Of a stretch of 19,863 nt of DNA, positions 1-7,959 are shown piece by piece. The stretch is from JACPFJ01 sp041738275. GTDB lineage: Bacteria > Desulfobacterota > Desulfuromonadia > Geobacterales > Pseudopelobacteraceae. Numbering within the stretch: position 1 is the first letter of the stretch; the number at the start of each line of letters is the position of its first letter. Location: NCBI GenBank assembly GCA_041738275.1, contig JBGSQD010000043.1:1-19863 (forward strand). Direction: 5' to 3'. The notes beneath the pieces are model-generated. The model was not told the DNA's origin. It saw only the letters and a list, made by a program, of their open reading frames with translations, and ran no database searches. Position numbers and translations under genes: made by a program.

Positions 1-1008
1 GTATCTGCCTTGTACAGCGGTGGTGGTACTGCTGAAGGCGATATCTACCTTGTTATTGACATGGTTGCTGGTCGCATCAACGGTCATTCCTGGGCTGACC
101 GTTACAACATGGCATTTGTAACATGCAACCGGCACACCATAGGTTGTTTCCACATGACCGGCATGACTTCCTGTAGTGGGTGTTGCGGCATGACATCCGG
201 CGCACCCGAGAGTCCCGCCCCAGGTGGCGGTCTGGTTGGGAGCTGTGAATGGCGCCGTAGACTTGTTGCCCGGGCTGTGGCAGTAAAGGTTGGTGCAGGT
301 TCCGTAAGCACCGTGGATCTGACTCGGAAGGTATGTAGTGCTGCCGCTGTTGTATGTTCCGACCGTCACGTTGATCGGTCGCCGGCTTACGCTGGTGGCA
401 TGGGCGAAATTCAGCGAAGATGCATAATTGACGTGACAGGTGGCGCAGGCAGCATGGTTGGAAAACTTGCCCATGGTTATAGATGAGTAGCGGCTGTGTG
501 TCGAGTGCGACGCAGAGAGCGGAGTAGTGGAACCGTGGCACTGGCTGCATTTGTCGGTGTTGTTGAATACGGCGCTCCCCCAAGTGGGGGTGGTGGCCTC
601 GAAGTGGCAATTGACATTGGTGCAAGTGGATAATGATGGGGATGGCGTCTGGGAGAATGCCGAAGTAGAATTGTTATAACGAGTGATCAAGGGAGAGTTG
701 TTGATGTTGGAGGCTAGCTTGATCTTGCCGTCCCGGTGGGAGGATGTATACTCCCCGCTACCGGGATGACAAGGGGCGCACGAAAAAGCGGTTGCCGCCG
801 ACCCCATGTGGGGGCGGTGATTGCCCTTGAAACCTCCGGAGGAGGGATCCCGGTATGCTGCATCAAGAGGACGGTAATCAACGGGTGCTGAAGAACCGTG
901 GCACTGGTAGCAGGCAATTGCGGCATCAGCAATTCCTGACAAACAGTGCAGGATCAGCAGGGTTACCATTGAAAAGGATTGTAAATGCAACTTATAACCG
1001 TTCCGCAT
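1..1008 (-). CDS. Exported multiheme c-type cytochrome with CXXCH and CX4CH motifs (C-terminus beyond window)
   Basis: The frame stays open from 1008 to the left edge, so only the first 336 residues are seen. A signal peptide is visible (basic start, hydrophobic stretch at about 12-26, likely cleavage after an A-D-A at 27-29). Eight heme-type motifs follow: CXXCH at residues 33, 77, 154, 188, 269 and 296, and CX4CH at 129 (CTNVNCH) and 238 (CTNLYCH). Each CX4CH is followed by a T-W-G and then a CXXCH, a repeat matching the Geobacter C4xC/C2xCH cytochrome family. Such proteins are periplasmic or outer-surface electron carriers, often used in extracellular electron transfer; the partner is unknown. 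I chose the ATG at 1008 because GGAG lies 4 nt upstream and it gives a clean signal peptide; in-frame ATGs at 1026 and 1038 are alternatives with weaker ribosome sites. Other frames here are shadows. Confidence 0.88.
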   Translation of the reverse strand, partial: MRNGYKLHLQSFSMVTLLILHCLSGIADAAIACYQCHGSSAPVDYRPLDAAYRDPSSGGFKGNHRPHMGSAATAFSCAPCHPGSGEYTSSHRDGKIKLASNINNSPLITRYNNSTSAFSQTPSPSLSTCTNVNCHFEATTPTWGSAVFNNTDKCSQCHGSTTPLSASHSTHSRYSSITMGKFSNHAACATCHVNYASSLNFAHATSVSRRPINVTVGTYNSGSTTYLPSQIHGAYGTCTNLYCHSPGNKSTAPFTAPNQTATWGGTLGCAGCHAATPTTGSHAGHVETTYGVPVACYKCHVVTVSPGMTVDATSNHVNNKVDIAFSSTTTAVQGRY

Positions 1009-1077
1009 GACACTCCAATTATGCATTGATTTATTCATATCTTAGCAAACACACATAAAAATCAAATTGAAAACCTG

Positions 1078-1102
1078 TTCACGAAAAACTGTCTTTTGTG
1101 AA
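1078..1102. promoter_or_regulatory. Imperfect palindrome upstream of the cytochrome gene
   Basis: TTCAC and GTGAA arms flank an A-rich/T-rich core (TTCACGAAAA ... TTTTGTGAA, one unpaired G). It lies about 70 nt upstream of the cytochrome start, in the only gap before that gene. The half-sites face the opposite way from a CRP/FNR-type TGTGA-N6-TCACA site, so I do not name a regulator. It could be an operator or chance. Confidence 0.25.
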
Positions 1103-1160
1103 TTGTTCTTCACATATGATTTATCGTATCTTGCATTTACAGAAATATATTGGATTGTCT

Positions 1161-1195
1161 TGAGGCAAGATGCTGATAGTCTCTGGATTGCCTCA
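1161..1195 (-). terminator. Possible hairpin after the chemotaxis gene
   Basis: TGAGGCAA at 1161-1168 and TTGCCTCA at 1188-1195 form a perfect 8-bp inverted repeat with a 19-nt loop, 17 nt beyond the stop codon of the chemoreceptor gene. No U-tract follows on the minus strand, so this is not a textbook intrinsic terminator. It may be a 3'-end stabilising or factor-dependent site. Confidence 0.3.
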
Positions 1196-1211
1196 TCGAT
1201 GCGGGACCATG

Positions 1212-2927
1212 TTACAGCCTGAATTGGCCAACAATCAACTTGAGGTCTTGAGCCATGTCGGCCAGTTGTCTTGCCGCGCTTGCCGTGTCTTGGGAGCTGC
1301 GCGAGGTCTGTTGAACCACTCCGGTAATCTGCTGCATGTTGCCGCTGATTTCGCTGGTTGTCGAAGTCTGCTCCTCAGCTGCGGTAGCAATCTGGTTGAT
1401 CTGGTTTGTTACCTCTGCAACCTGTACAAGAATTTCTTCAAGCGCTTTTCCTGAACGTGCCGCGTCCTCCGTGCCCTGACCAACCTCCTTGACACCGACC
1501 TCCATGGCTGCAACCGCTGACCCGGTTTCTTGCTGGATGGTTTTGATCATCTGGCTGATTTCGCGGGTGGCCCTGGTTGTGCGTTCCGCAAGCGCCCGGA
1601 CCTCGTCGGCAACGACCGCGAATCCTCGTCCCTGCTCGCCGGCGCGGGCCGCTTCGATGGCGGCATTAAGGGCCAGCAGGTTGGTCTGGTCGGCAATATC
1701 CTCGATCGTGCCGATGATCTGACCGATCTGTTCGGAGCGCTTGCCGAGCGACTCCACTGTGGTGGCGCTTTCCTGGACCTTTACGGCAATGCGCTGGATA
1801 CTCTGCACCGTGTGACTGACGATATCGGCGCCGTTCTTGGCGGTCTGCGTAGCACGATTGGCGTTATCAACCGCCATGACACAGTTCCGGGCGATTTCCG
1901 TGGATGTGGCGGTCATCTCTTCGCCCGCAGTGGCCACGGCAACCGACTGGGCCGCCACCTGCTCTGAGCCGGAGGCTATCAGGGAAGCCGCAGAATTTAG
2001 CTGGCTGGCGGCTGCCGACACCTCGACGGAATTCCTGGTGATCTTCTCAACGATGATTTTGAGGTTGTCGAGGAATTGGTTGAAGGCATGGGCGAGGATA
2101 CCTGATTCATCCTCGCGCTCTATTTTGAGGCGCCGAGTCAGGTCACCACTGCCATTAGCCATCTCGGTCAGATTACCTGCCACGTAGCTCAGGGTATTGG
2201 TGATACCGCGGCTGATGGACCAGGCGAGAATCAGGTTTAGAAGTGCGAAGACGATCCCAAGTCCAAAAAGCGTCCATTTGATAGTTGCCACTTCTTTCTC
2301 CACATCATCCACATAGATGCCGCTCCCCAAGGTCCAGCCCCATGGCTCGAATTTCTTTACATAGGAGAGCTTGGTATATAGTTCAGTTGTCACCCCACCA
2401 CCCTCTTTCGGTTTCGGCCAATCATATTTCACAAAACCGTGACCGGCCCGTTCCACGACCTCATTGAATGCAACGAACAGGTTTCTGCCATCAAGTTTCA
2501 GTCCCGGTCCACTGACTCCGTCAATCGCACAGGTAGCCTTGTTGAACTTGGTGTCATCGAGAATCTTGCCATTCAGCGCAGGTACGGTCGGATGCATGAT
2601 CATCTTTGGAAATGGTTTTCCAAGATCATTGATCCAGAAATATTCCTTTTTTTCGTAGCGCATGTTTCCGATATCTTCCATGGCAATTTTCTTGGCGTCA
2701 TCTAGGGTAATCTTGCCGGCTTTTACCTGTTTGTCGGCGTTCTCCATGACCCCCATGGCAATCTCAACGGCGTGCCTTGTGGCATCCTGCTTATCCTTCA
2801 TGATCCTGTTTTCGATCAATGGTAACAGGTAAAAAAGCAGGCCAGCCAGCATAACGACCACACTGAAGATAGAGATGAACATAATTTTGTATTTTATTCG
2901 CCAATGCCTGAACGTCCTGAATTTCAT
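1212..2927 (-). CDS. Methyl-accepting chemotaxis protein with sCache sensor domain
   Basis: This 571-residue inner-membrane chemoreceptor senses a small molecule in the periplasm and controls CheA in the cytoplasm. Visible order: TM1 at about 13-36; a single-Cache (sCache_2-type) domain at about 38-210 with the characteristic YFWIND (96-101), MIMHPT (109-114) and PWGW...GIYVDD (195-208) signatures; TM2 at about 218-240; HAMP to about 292; then the long coiled-coil signalling hairpin. Its highly conserved tip is at about 411-450 (IADQTNLLALNAAIEAARAG and following). There is no CheR/CheB-docking pentapeptide at the C-terminus. AAGGAG stands 7 nt before the ATG. The gene follows the c-di-GMP enzyme by 63 nt in the same direction and may be read from the same transcript. 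No che genes are nearby, so it probably feeds a pathway encoded elsewhere. The ligand is not predictable; sCache domains often bind organic acids. Confidence 0.95.
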   Translation of the reverse strand: MKFRTFRHWRIKYKIMFISIFSVVVMLAGLLFYLLPLIENRIMKDKQDATRHAVEIAMGVMENADKQVKAGKITLDDAKKIAMEDIGNMRYEKKEYFWINDLGKPFPKMIMHPTVPALNGKILDDTKFNKATCAIDGVSGPGLKLDGRNLFVAFNEVVERAGHGFVKYDWPKPKEGGGVTTELYTKLSYVKKFEPWGWTLGSGIYVDDVEKEVATIKWTLFGLGIVFALLNLILAWSISRGITNTLSYVAGNLTEMANGSGDLTRRLKIEREDESGILAHAFNQFLDNLKIIVEKITRNSVEVSAAASQLNSAASLIASGSEQVAAQSVAVATAGEEMTATSTEIARNCVMAVDNANRATQTAKNGADIVSHTVQSIQRIAVKVQESATTVESLGKRSEQIGQIIGTIEDIADQTNLLALNAAIEAARAGEQGRGFAVVADEVRALAERTTRATREISQMIKTIQQETGSAVAAMEVGVKEVGQGTEDAARSGKALEEILVQVAEVTNQINQIATAAEEQTSTTSEISGNMQQITGVVQQTSRSSQDTASAARQLADMAQDLKLIVGQFRL

Positions 2928-2990
2928 GGTTTGTCTCCTTTTTATTATTACAAACTGTCAACCGGGGAGATTGGCACTGCAGCTGTAATA

Positions 2991-5900
2991 TCAGGACTCC
3001 CGGAATGGTTGGTGGTTTGCCGCCATGGATGAATTCACTACCAGCATCTCCTCAAACTTGTCGGCAGGCAAGGCCTTGGCGAACAGAAAACCCTGGGCAT
3101 AGTCGCAACCCGCGGAGGCCAGGATGTCCCGCTGTTTCGGGGTCTCGACACCTTCGGCGATAACCTTGATTCCAAGTTTATGGGCCATGGCGATAATGGC
3201 CTCGGATATTGCCCTTGCATTCTGGTTTGTTTCCATATCATGGATAAACGACTGGTCTATCTTCAGGTAATCGATGTCAAATTTCTGCAGATACGACATG
3301 GCCGAATAACCGGTGCCGAAGTCGTCAAGGCTTATCTGTATCCCCATGTCACGGAACCTGCGCAACTTGTCCGCGATTTCAGGCCGGTCATCGAGGAGCA
3401 GTCCCTCGGTGATCTCAATGGAAATGCAGCCGGCTGGAAGGTTGATTTCACTCAGGTAGTTTATCCAGCTCTGATGGGTGTTGCTGCTGAAGAATTGACG
3501 AGGTGATTTGTTGACACTTATCTGGATCAAACGCTCATTCCGGATGCAACAGTCGTTATTTTCCATAAGGGCCGAAGGGAGTTTCAATCCTTGATGCTCG
3601 TTAATGTCATGCCACCTCTTGGCAAAGCGCGCTGATTCCTTGAATACCCATTCACCAATCTCGTTGATGAGCCCGGTTTCTTCGGCGATGGAAATGAATT
3701 GAGCCGGTCCAACGTCTCCATGCACCGGATGTTGCCAACGCAGCAAGGCTTCAGCCTTGACGATTCGTCCGGATTCCAGGTCCACGATCGGTTGATAAAA
3801 TACTTCAAGTTGCCCGGCGGCCAGCGCCAGACGCAGATCGTTGCTGAGCTGATGCCTCCTTTTCGCCGCCACCTGCATCATTCCGGTGAAATAGCTGAAC
3901 CGGTTGCGACCATGTTCTTTGGCTACATACATTGCCTGGTCGGCATTTCTGAGCAAATCCTCGACATTATCCGCATCATTCGGATAAAGGGTTATGCCGA
4001 TGCTGGCGGAGAGATAAACGGTTTCGTCACCAAGCTCAAATGGCTCGGCAAGTGCAAGGTTTATGGAGTGAGCGACCTGCTCCACACTGTTAAGGTCATT
4101 CAGACTGGAAAGGATGGTTGTGAACTCGTCTCCTCCCAGGCGTGCAACCGTATCGGATTCACGAACGCATTTGCTGATACGGCATGCAGCTTCGAACAGG
4201 AGTTGATCTCCGAAGTTGTGACCAAGAGTATCATTCACATCCTTGAACCGGTCGAGGTCAATGAAAAGCAAGGCAAGGTGGAGCTTGGCTCGCTTTGTCC
4301 TCTTAAGCTCCTGATGCAGCCGATCGCGGAACAGGCGGCGATTCGGAAGCATGGTCAACAAGTCATAATTAGCTTGTTGCCAGATTAATTCTTCGCTTTT
4401 CTTCTTTTCGGTGATATCGGAGAATAGAGCGAAACGCCTGTGGACCTTGCCATTTGAGTCATTAATGGTGTTGATGGAAACCCATTCGACAAAAAACTCG
4501 CCATTCTTGCGACGGTTCCAGATTTCGCCTTCCCAGTGCCCGGAACGTTCTAGAGATTTCTGCATTTCCTTGTAGAACTCCGCAGTATGACGTCCTGACT
4601 TGAGAATTGACGGAGTTAAGCCGATCACTTCTTTCCGGTCGTAGCCGGTAAGTCTGGTGAACCCGGGATTGACCGCAACAATATGGTTGCATGCATCAGT
4701 TACCATGATTGCCTCGCTGCTGGCTTCATAGACCGAGGAGGCAATCAGCAACTGTTCTTCAAGTGATTTCATACGTGTAATATCTGTGACGGTCCATATG
4801 TAACCGGAGACCTCACCTGAGGCTGTCATGAATGGAGCAGCCTGGGCAAGGACCCAATTAACATTCCCTTCCGGCTGTATAAATCGCAATTCCAGTTGTT
4901 CGGACTTCCGTGCCTGGGCGATATCTTTCCTGAACTGTATAACGGATTCCCTGTCGTCTGTATGAATCGCATTAATCCAGCCGGTTCCGAGGATGCTCTC
5001 CCAGGTTAATCCGGTTAGTTCCAGGCTGCGCTGGTTGGCATAGATACAGTTGCAGCATGGGTCGGTCTCAATGACACCAACAGGTGTGGCGGTCAGAAGC
5101 GCTTCAAAATGCTGCTGACTTGTTCGTACCGCTTCTTCGGCCAATTTGCGTTTTGTAACGTCGTGGGCTTCGGGCAGTAGGTAGGCAACGGAGCCGTCTG
5201 GGCCGAATATGGGTCTGAGTGTGAAATCCACGGAAATGATGCTGCCGTCGGCAATCCTGTGGGTTGCATCGAAACCGGTGGTTTTCCTGAGTTGCACGGC
5301 ATTTTTAATGGCTATTCGCAGCAAATCCGATTGTCTGTTGTCGTGTGTCCACCAAGGCATTTCCCATATCGGTCTACCGATTACGGCATCGGAGTGGAGA
5401 CCTGCGTTTCTCAGCATTGCGGCGTTTACCTTAATCACTGTACCATCGGGTTCAAGAAAACCGAGCAACACGCTGACCTGATCGAACACCGCCTGTAGTT
5501 TGGCTTCCGAATCGTGAAGCGCGGCGCACACAATTTCGTTTCGATCCCGAAGATCATCCAGATATTCCCCTTCAAGGAGCGACACGATATCGTGTTCGCT
5601 CAGTATTCCGGCAACAATCCCGTTATCGCGCGTCACAACGATATGGCGGAGCCTCTTCTCCAGCATTTTTGCCAACGCATCGGTGATCGATGCAGTCACA
5701 TCAATTGTCACCACCGGAGTGGTCATGGCGCTTGAGATCGGAGTCGTCCTGATGTCGACCTGTCTGGCAAACAGGCGGGCAACATCGCGCTCGGTAAGTA
5801 TCCCCACCGGTCGTCCGTCATCAACCACCACGACACAGGTGGTGCTGTTGCTGTCCATTTGGCGGGCAGCAATCTCCAGAGTGGCGGACCCATGCAGCGT

Positions 5901-6329
5901 TAGCGCCTCTGAGCTCATGACGGTTGCCAAATTACTGAATTTTGACAAAAAGTCGGTTCCGAGTTGACGCCTGAAGTCAGTTTCGCTGACTATGCCGACG
6001 ACCTCACCGGCTAAACTTGTCACAACCAGATGACGAATGTTTTTCTGAACAAGCAGGTGATAGGCTTCCTTCCAGTCCATATCGCACGACGCGCTCAATA
6101 CCGGGAAGCTCATGATCTTGCTGACCGGACAATCATCTACAATGCCACGGCTCCAGGCCCGCAGCAGGTCCTGCTCGGTGATTATGCCCAAAGGTCCTTC
6201 ATTATCGGCAATAAGCACCGAGCTTATGGACGTCTCAGCCATCATGGCCGCGGCCCGGACAACTGTTTCATGCGGCGGCATGCTCATGACTTGCCGCGTC
6301 ATGAGTTCTGAGAGTGTTTGAACTACCAT
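2991..6329 (-). CDS. c-di-GMP turnover protein: 4 CBS, 3 PAS, GGDEF and EAL domains
   Basis: This 1112-residue protein has no membrane segment, so it is probably cytoplasmic. Two tandem CBS pairs occupy about 5-125 and 133-255; such pairs usually bind adenosyl nucleotides. Three PAS domains follow at about 273-398, 405-522 and 525-645. The diguanylate cyclase domain has an intact GGDEF (732-736) and an RESD inhibitory site at 723-726. The EAL phosphodiesterase domain shows E860-A-L, N940, E972, D1002-D1003, K1023, E1059 and Q1079, so the catalytic set looks complete and both activities are possible. A roughly 15-residue insertion (about 916-930, containing C927-C928) sits just before the SVNKSP strand. 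I start at the ATG at 6329, not the upstream in-frame codon at 6353, because GGAGG is 7 nt before it. It lies between a stand-alone receiver gene and the chemoreceptor gene, all in one direction, suggesting a control unit for motility or attachment. Confidence 0.93.
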   Translation of the reverse strand: MVVQTLSELMTRQVMSMPPHETVVRAAAMMAETSISSVLIADNEGPLGIITEQDLLRAWSRGIVDDCPVSKIMSFPVLSASCDMDWKEAYHLLVQKNIRHLVVTSLAGEVVGIVSETDFRRQLGTDFLSKFSNLATVMSSEALTLHGSATLEIAARQMDSNSTTCVVVVDDGRPVGILTERDVARLFARQVDIRTTPISSAMTTPVVTIDVTASITDALAKMLEKRLRHIVVTRDNGIVAGILSEHDIVSLLEGEYLDDLRDRNEIVCAALHDSEAKLQAVFDQVSVLLGFLEPDGTVIKVNAAMLRNAGLHSDAVIGRPIWEMPWWTHDNRQSDLLRIAIKNAVQLRKTTGFDATHRIADGSIISVDFTLRPIFGPDGSVAYLLPEAHDVTKRKLAEEAVRTSQQHFEALLTATPVGVIETDPCCNCIYANQRSLELTGLTWESILGTGWINAIHTDDRESVIQFRKDIAQARKSEQLELRFIQPEGNVNWVLAQAAPFMTASGEVSGYIWTVTDITRMKSLEEQLLIASSVYEASSEAIMVTDACNHIVAVNPGFTRLTGYDRKEVIGLTPSILKSGRHTAEFYKEMQKSLERSGHWEGEIWNRRKNGEFFVEWVSINTINDSNGKVHRRFALFSDITEKKKSEELIWQQANYDLLTMLPNRRLFRDRLHQELKRTKRAKLHLALLFIDLDRFKDVNDTLGHNFGDQLLFEAACRISKCVRESDTVARLGGDEFTTILSSLNDLNSVEQVAHSINLALAEPFELGDETVYLSASIGITLYPNDADNVEDLLRNADQAMYVAKEHGRNRFSYFTGMMQVAAKRRHQLSNDLRLALAAGQLEVFYQPIVDLESGRIVKAEALLRWQHPVHGDVGPAQFISIAEETGLINEIGEWVFKESARFAKRWHDINEHQGLKLPSALMENNDCCIRNERLIQISVNKSPRQFFSSNTHQSWINYLSEINLPAGCISIEITEGLLLDDRPEIADKLRRFRDMGIQISLDDFGTGYSAMSYLQKFDIDYLKIDQSFIHDMETNQNARAISEAIIAMAHKLGIKVIAEGVETPKQRDILASAGCDYAQGFLFAKALPADKFEEMLVVNSSMAANHQPFRES

Positions 6330-6336
6330 TGTGATT

Positions 6337-6341
6337 CCTCC
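6337..6341 (-). promoter_or_regulatory. Ribosome binding site fixing the start of the CBS-PAS-GGDEF-EAL gene
   Basis: GGAGG on the minus strand is 7 nt from the ATG at 6329. The longer reading from 6353 would place this site inside the coding region and has no comparable site of its own. Confidence 0.75.
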
Positions 6342-6502
6342 AACATTCAGCAATGTCTGGGTTTATGATTAAACGAGATAGTTTCCATCCGGAATGGGTC
6401 TTATTTGCCTTGCGGCCTCACTCTTCTGGCAGCCTTCGTTGTTTGATCAGTCAGGTTTTTCAGGACAACATCGGGTATGATTCCTGATTATGAGGGGGCA
6501 GC

Positions 6503-6937
6503 CTAGGTTACTGATACTGCATCCGTAATGGTCTGAGTATTTTCAGCGACCATTATTCTCGATAAATCCTTTAAATTGATCGGCTTGACAAGGACGTCGC
6601 TGATCCCTGATGCAGCGGCCCTATTGGAAAGCTGTGCTGAGGAATTTCCGGTCATCATGATGATTTTCAAGGCGGGGGAGATTCCCAGCGCCTCTTCGGC
6701 CAACTCAAGTCCATCTTTGCCGGGCATGATGTAATCGGTGAGCAGGAAGGAAAAACGACTGACTTTAAGAAGCGCAAGCGCCTCATCTGCATTTGAAGCG
6801 CTAGTAGCTCCGAATCCTTCCGCCCTGAAAAAATGTCTTAAAAGCTCAAGGTTATTTTTGTCGTCGTCCACGATAAGAATGCCAGAATCGTCCAAGTCTC
6901 CTTTATCTTTCAAATTGCTGTACTCCTCCCAAATCAT
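6503..6937 (-). CDS. Stand-alone receiver-domain response regulator
   Basis: This 144-residue protein consists of one REC domain with a short N-terminal tail and no output domain. The acidic pocket (D24-D25-D26), phospho-acceptor D68 in LLTDYIMPG, T96 and K118 in LVKPI are all present, so it should be phosphorylatable. The loop after the T96 strand reads TGNSS. AGGAG stands 8 nt before the ATG. The c-di-GMP enzyme gene follows 173 nt downstream in the same direction. A plausible role is to pass phosphate or to control that enzyme or the chemoreceptor by protein contact, but no partner kinase is adjacent and this is inference. Confidence 0.92.
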   Translation of the reverse strand: MIWEEYSNLKDKGDLDDSGILIVDDDKNNLELLRHFFRAEGFGATSASNADEALALLKVSRFSFLLTDYIMPGKDGLELAEEALGISPALKIIMMTGNSSAQLSNRAAASGISDVLVKPINLKDLSRIMVAENTQTITDAVSVT

Positions 6938-6957
6938 TTACTTTCTCCTGTAACGTG

Positions 6958-6985
6958 AATATATTTCCACCCGGTTTCAGCCCAA
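6958..6985 (-). promoter_or_regulatory. Possible sigma-70-type promoter for the receiver gene
   Basis: On the minus strand TTGGGC (6985-6980) and TATATT (6963-6958) are 16 nt apart. This would start RNA about 14 nt before the ATG at 6937, leaving room for the ribosome site only. The -10 is good, the -35 mediocre. Confidence 0.3.
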
Positions 6986-7121
6986 TAAACGCATAAACGG
7001 CCGCCTTTCGCCAACACAGATCAGCGGCCACAGCCCGCAACACGAAGCATGGCTAATAATTACAATCGCTTAAATTACTCTAAAATTAAATGGAATAATT
7101 CCCCACAAAACAGTTAAGCCG

Positions 7122-7137
7122 GTGAAGTTTTCTTCAC
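7122..7137. repeat. Perfect 6-bp inverted repeat with TTTT loop
   Basis: GTGAAG-TTTT-CTTCAC is a perfect stem with a 4-nt loop. It lies about 170 nt past the stop codon of the REC-winged-helix gene and 185 nt before the next gene. Neither strand has an adjoining T-run beyond the loop, so a terminator is unlikely. It could be an operator or a weak 3' hairpin. Confidence 0.4.
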
Positions 7138-7306
7138 TTCTGTCCTGTCTCTGCCTCAATTCACATATCGAAAATTACAGGAGGGAATTCGCAATTGATA
7201 CATCACGGCATTGTGTTGGGTTCTTATTGGGAGGTATAAATACATGGCAAGGGTAGGGAGGAAGACTGTCGTGAAAAGATTGAGTTATCTTGATTGGCGG
7301 AAATGA

Positions 7307-7957
7307 TCAGGAGGTCACGTAGTTCTCCAATAACTTGAGAAAATCTATGGCTCTCTCCCCTTCCTTTGTCAAAAAATAGGATTTTTCTTTATTCTGCTCA
7401 ATAATTCCGGCCTCTTTCAACATCCTCATATGAAAAACAACCTTTGTATGGTCTTCTATGTCTAGTTCTCTCGTGATTTCCATCAAACGCATTTTACTTC
7501 TGGCATTGAGCAAATTAATGATGTTTCTTCTAATAGGGTTGGATAATGAACTCAGTGTATATTCGATGTTCAATTTTTTTATATCGGTTTCGAATCTGGA
7601 TTCCTCAATCACTCGTTTGATAGTGGTAATGAGTTCTTTAATCTTGAATGGCTTGGATATATAGTCACTTGCTCCCTTTTTAATTGCGCTGACCGCATTT
7701 TCAATGGTAGCAAATGCGGTAATCATGATTACCCTCGTTCTCGGCCTGATCTTCTTCATTTCGGTGAGAATGTCCATACCGTCCCGGTTGGGCATGATCA
7801 TATCGAGAAGAGCAATATCGTACTCTTTGGAAGCAAGCATCTCCAGCGCCTCACAACCTGAGACTGCCTCATCGGTGCAATAACCGGCTCCTCTCAATAT
7901 TTCCGTAAGGTTTCCCCTCAATTCACCATCATCATCGACTATCAAGATTTTTTTCAT
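7307..7957 (-). CDS. Response regulator with receiver and ArsR-like winged-helix output
   Basis: This 216-residue protein has an N-terminal REC domain (about 3-118) with D8-D9-D10, phospho-acceptor D52 in LLDMIMP, T80 and K102 in ISKPF. The receiver resembles the NtrC group (AFATIENAVSAIKKGASDYI) but no AAA+ domain follows. Instead residues about 134-205 look like an ArsR/HTH_20-type winged helix: SLSNPIRRNIINLL, a recognition helix around DHTKVVFHMRMLKEAGII, then a wing (EQNKEKSYFLTKEG). It probably binds DNA as the output of the kinase encoded 2 nt upstream. This domain pairing is uncommon among bacterial response regulators. Target genes are unknown; its own operon and the nearby gaps are candidates. 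The coding sequence is more AT-rich than its neighbours, which may hint at separate ancestry. Confidence 0.92.
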   Translation of the reverse strand: MKKILIVDDDGELRGNLTEILRGAGYCTDEAVSGCEALEMLASKEYDIALLDMIMPNRDGMDILTEMKKIRPRTRVIMITAFATIENAVSAIKKGASDYISKPFKIKELITTIKRVIEESRFETDIKKLNIEYTLSSLSNPIRRNIINLLNARSKMRLMEITRELDIEDHTKVVFHMRMLKEAGIIEQNKEKSYFLTKEGERAIDFLKLLENYVTS

Positions 7958-7959
7958 AA

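Larger units (their letters stand above)
6938..7306. other. 369-nt gap between the receiver gene and the kinase operon
   Basis: No convincing gene was seen. It is visibly AT-rich compared with flanking genes. It holds the candidate promoter at 6958-6985, a perfect hairpin at 7122-7137, and, on the plus strand, a 20-codon ORF at 7244-7306 with GGGAGG 9 nt upstream, which I do not call a gene. No clear intrinsic terminator for the upstream three-gene operon is visible. Confidence 0.6.

Noticed and set aside
77..625. Long minus-strand reading frame rich in His, Pro and Gln
   Set aside because: It is a frame-shifted shadow of the cytochrome gene; the true frame carries a signal peptide and eight heme-type motifs and is open to the window edge.
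1530..1967. 145-codon plus-strand ORF opposite the chemoreceptor gene
   Set aside because: It lies entirely antisense to the conserved signalling region, whose codon pattern creates the open frame; no homology or ribosome site supports it.
2956..2961. Perfect TTGACA (minus strand) before the chemoreceptor gene
   Set aside because: With 17-nt spacing the -10 would fall on the ribosome binding site (AGGAGA), and no TATAAT-like hexamer is there.
2971..2986. TTGGCAC resembling a sigma-54 -24 element (plus strand)
   Set aside because: The GC of the -12 element is missing (GT found after GG-N10), and it would transcribe antisense into the c-di-GMP gene.
7160..7168. TTCACATAT shared with 1109-1117, suggesting a common operator
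   Set aside because: A shared 9-mer between two gaps of this size is expected about as often as not by chance, and the flanks do not match.
7244..7306. 20-codon plus-strand ORF with GGGAGG upstream
   Set aside because: Too short, unrecognised, and runs into the 3' end of the oppositely oriented response-regulator gene; ribosome-like purine runs are expected by chance in this gap.
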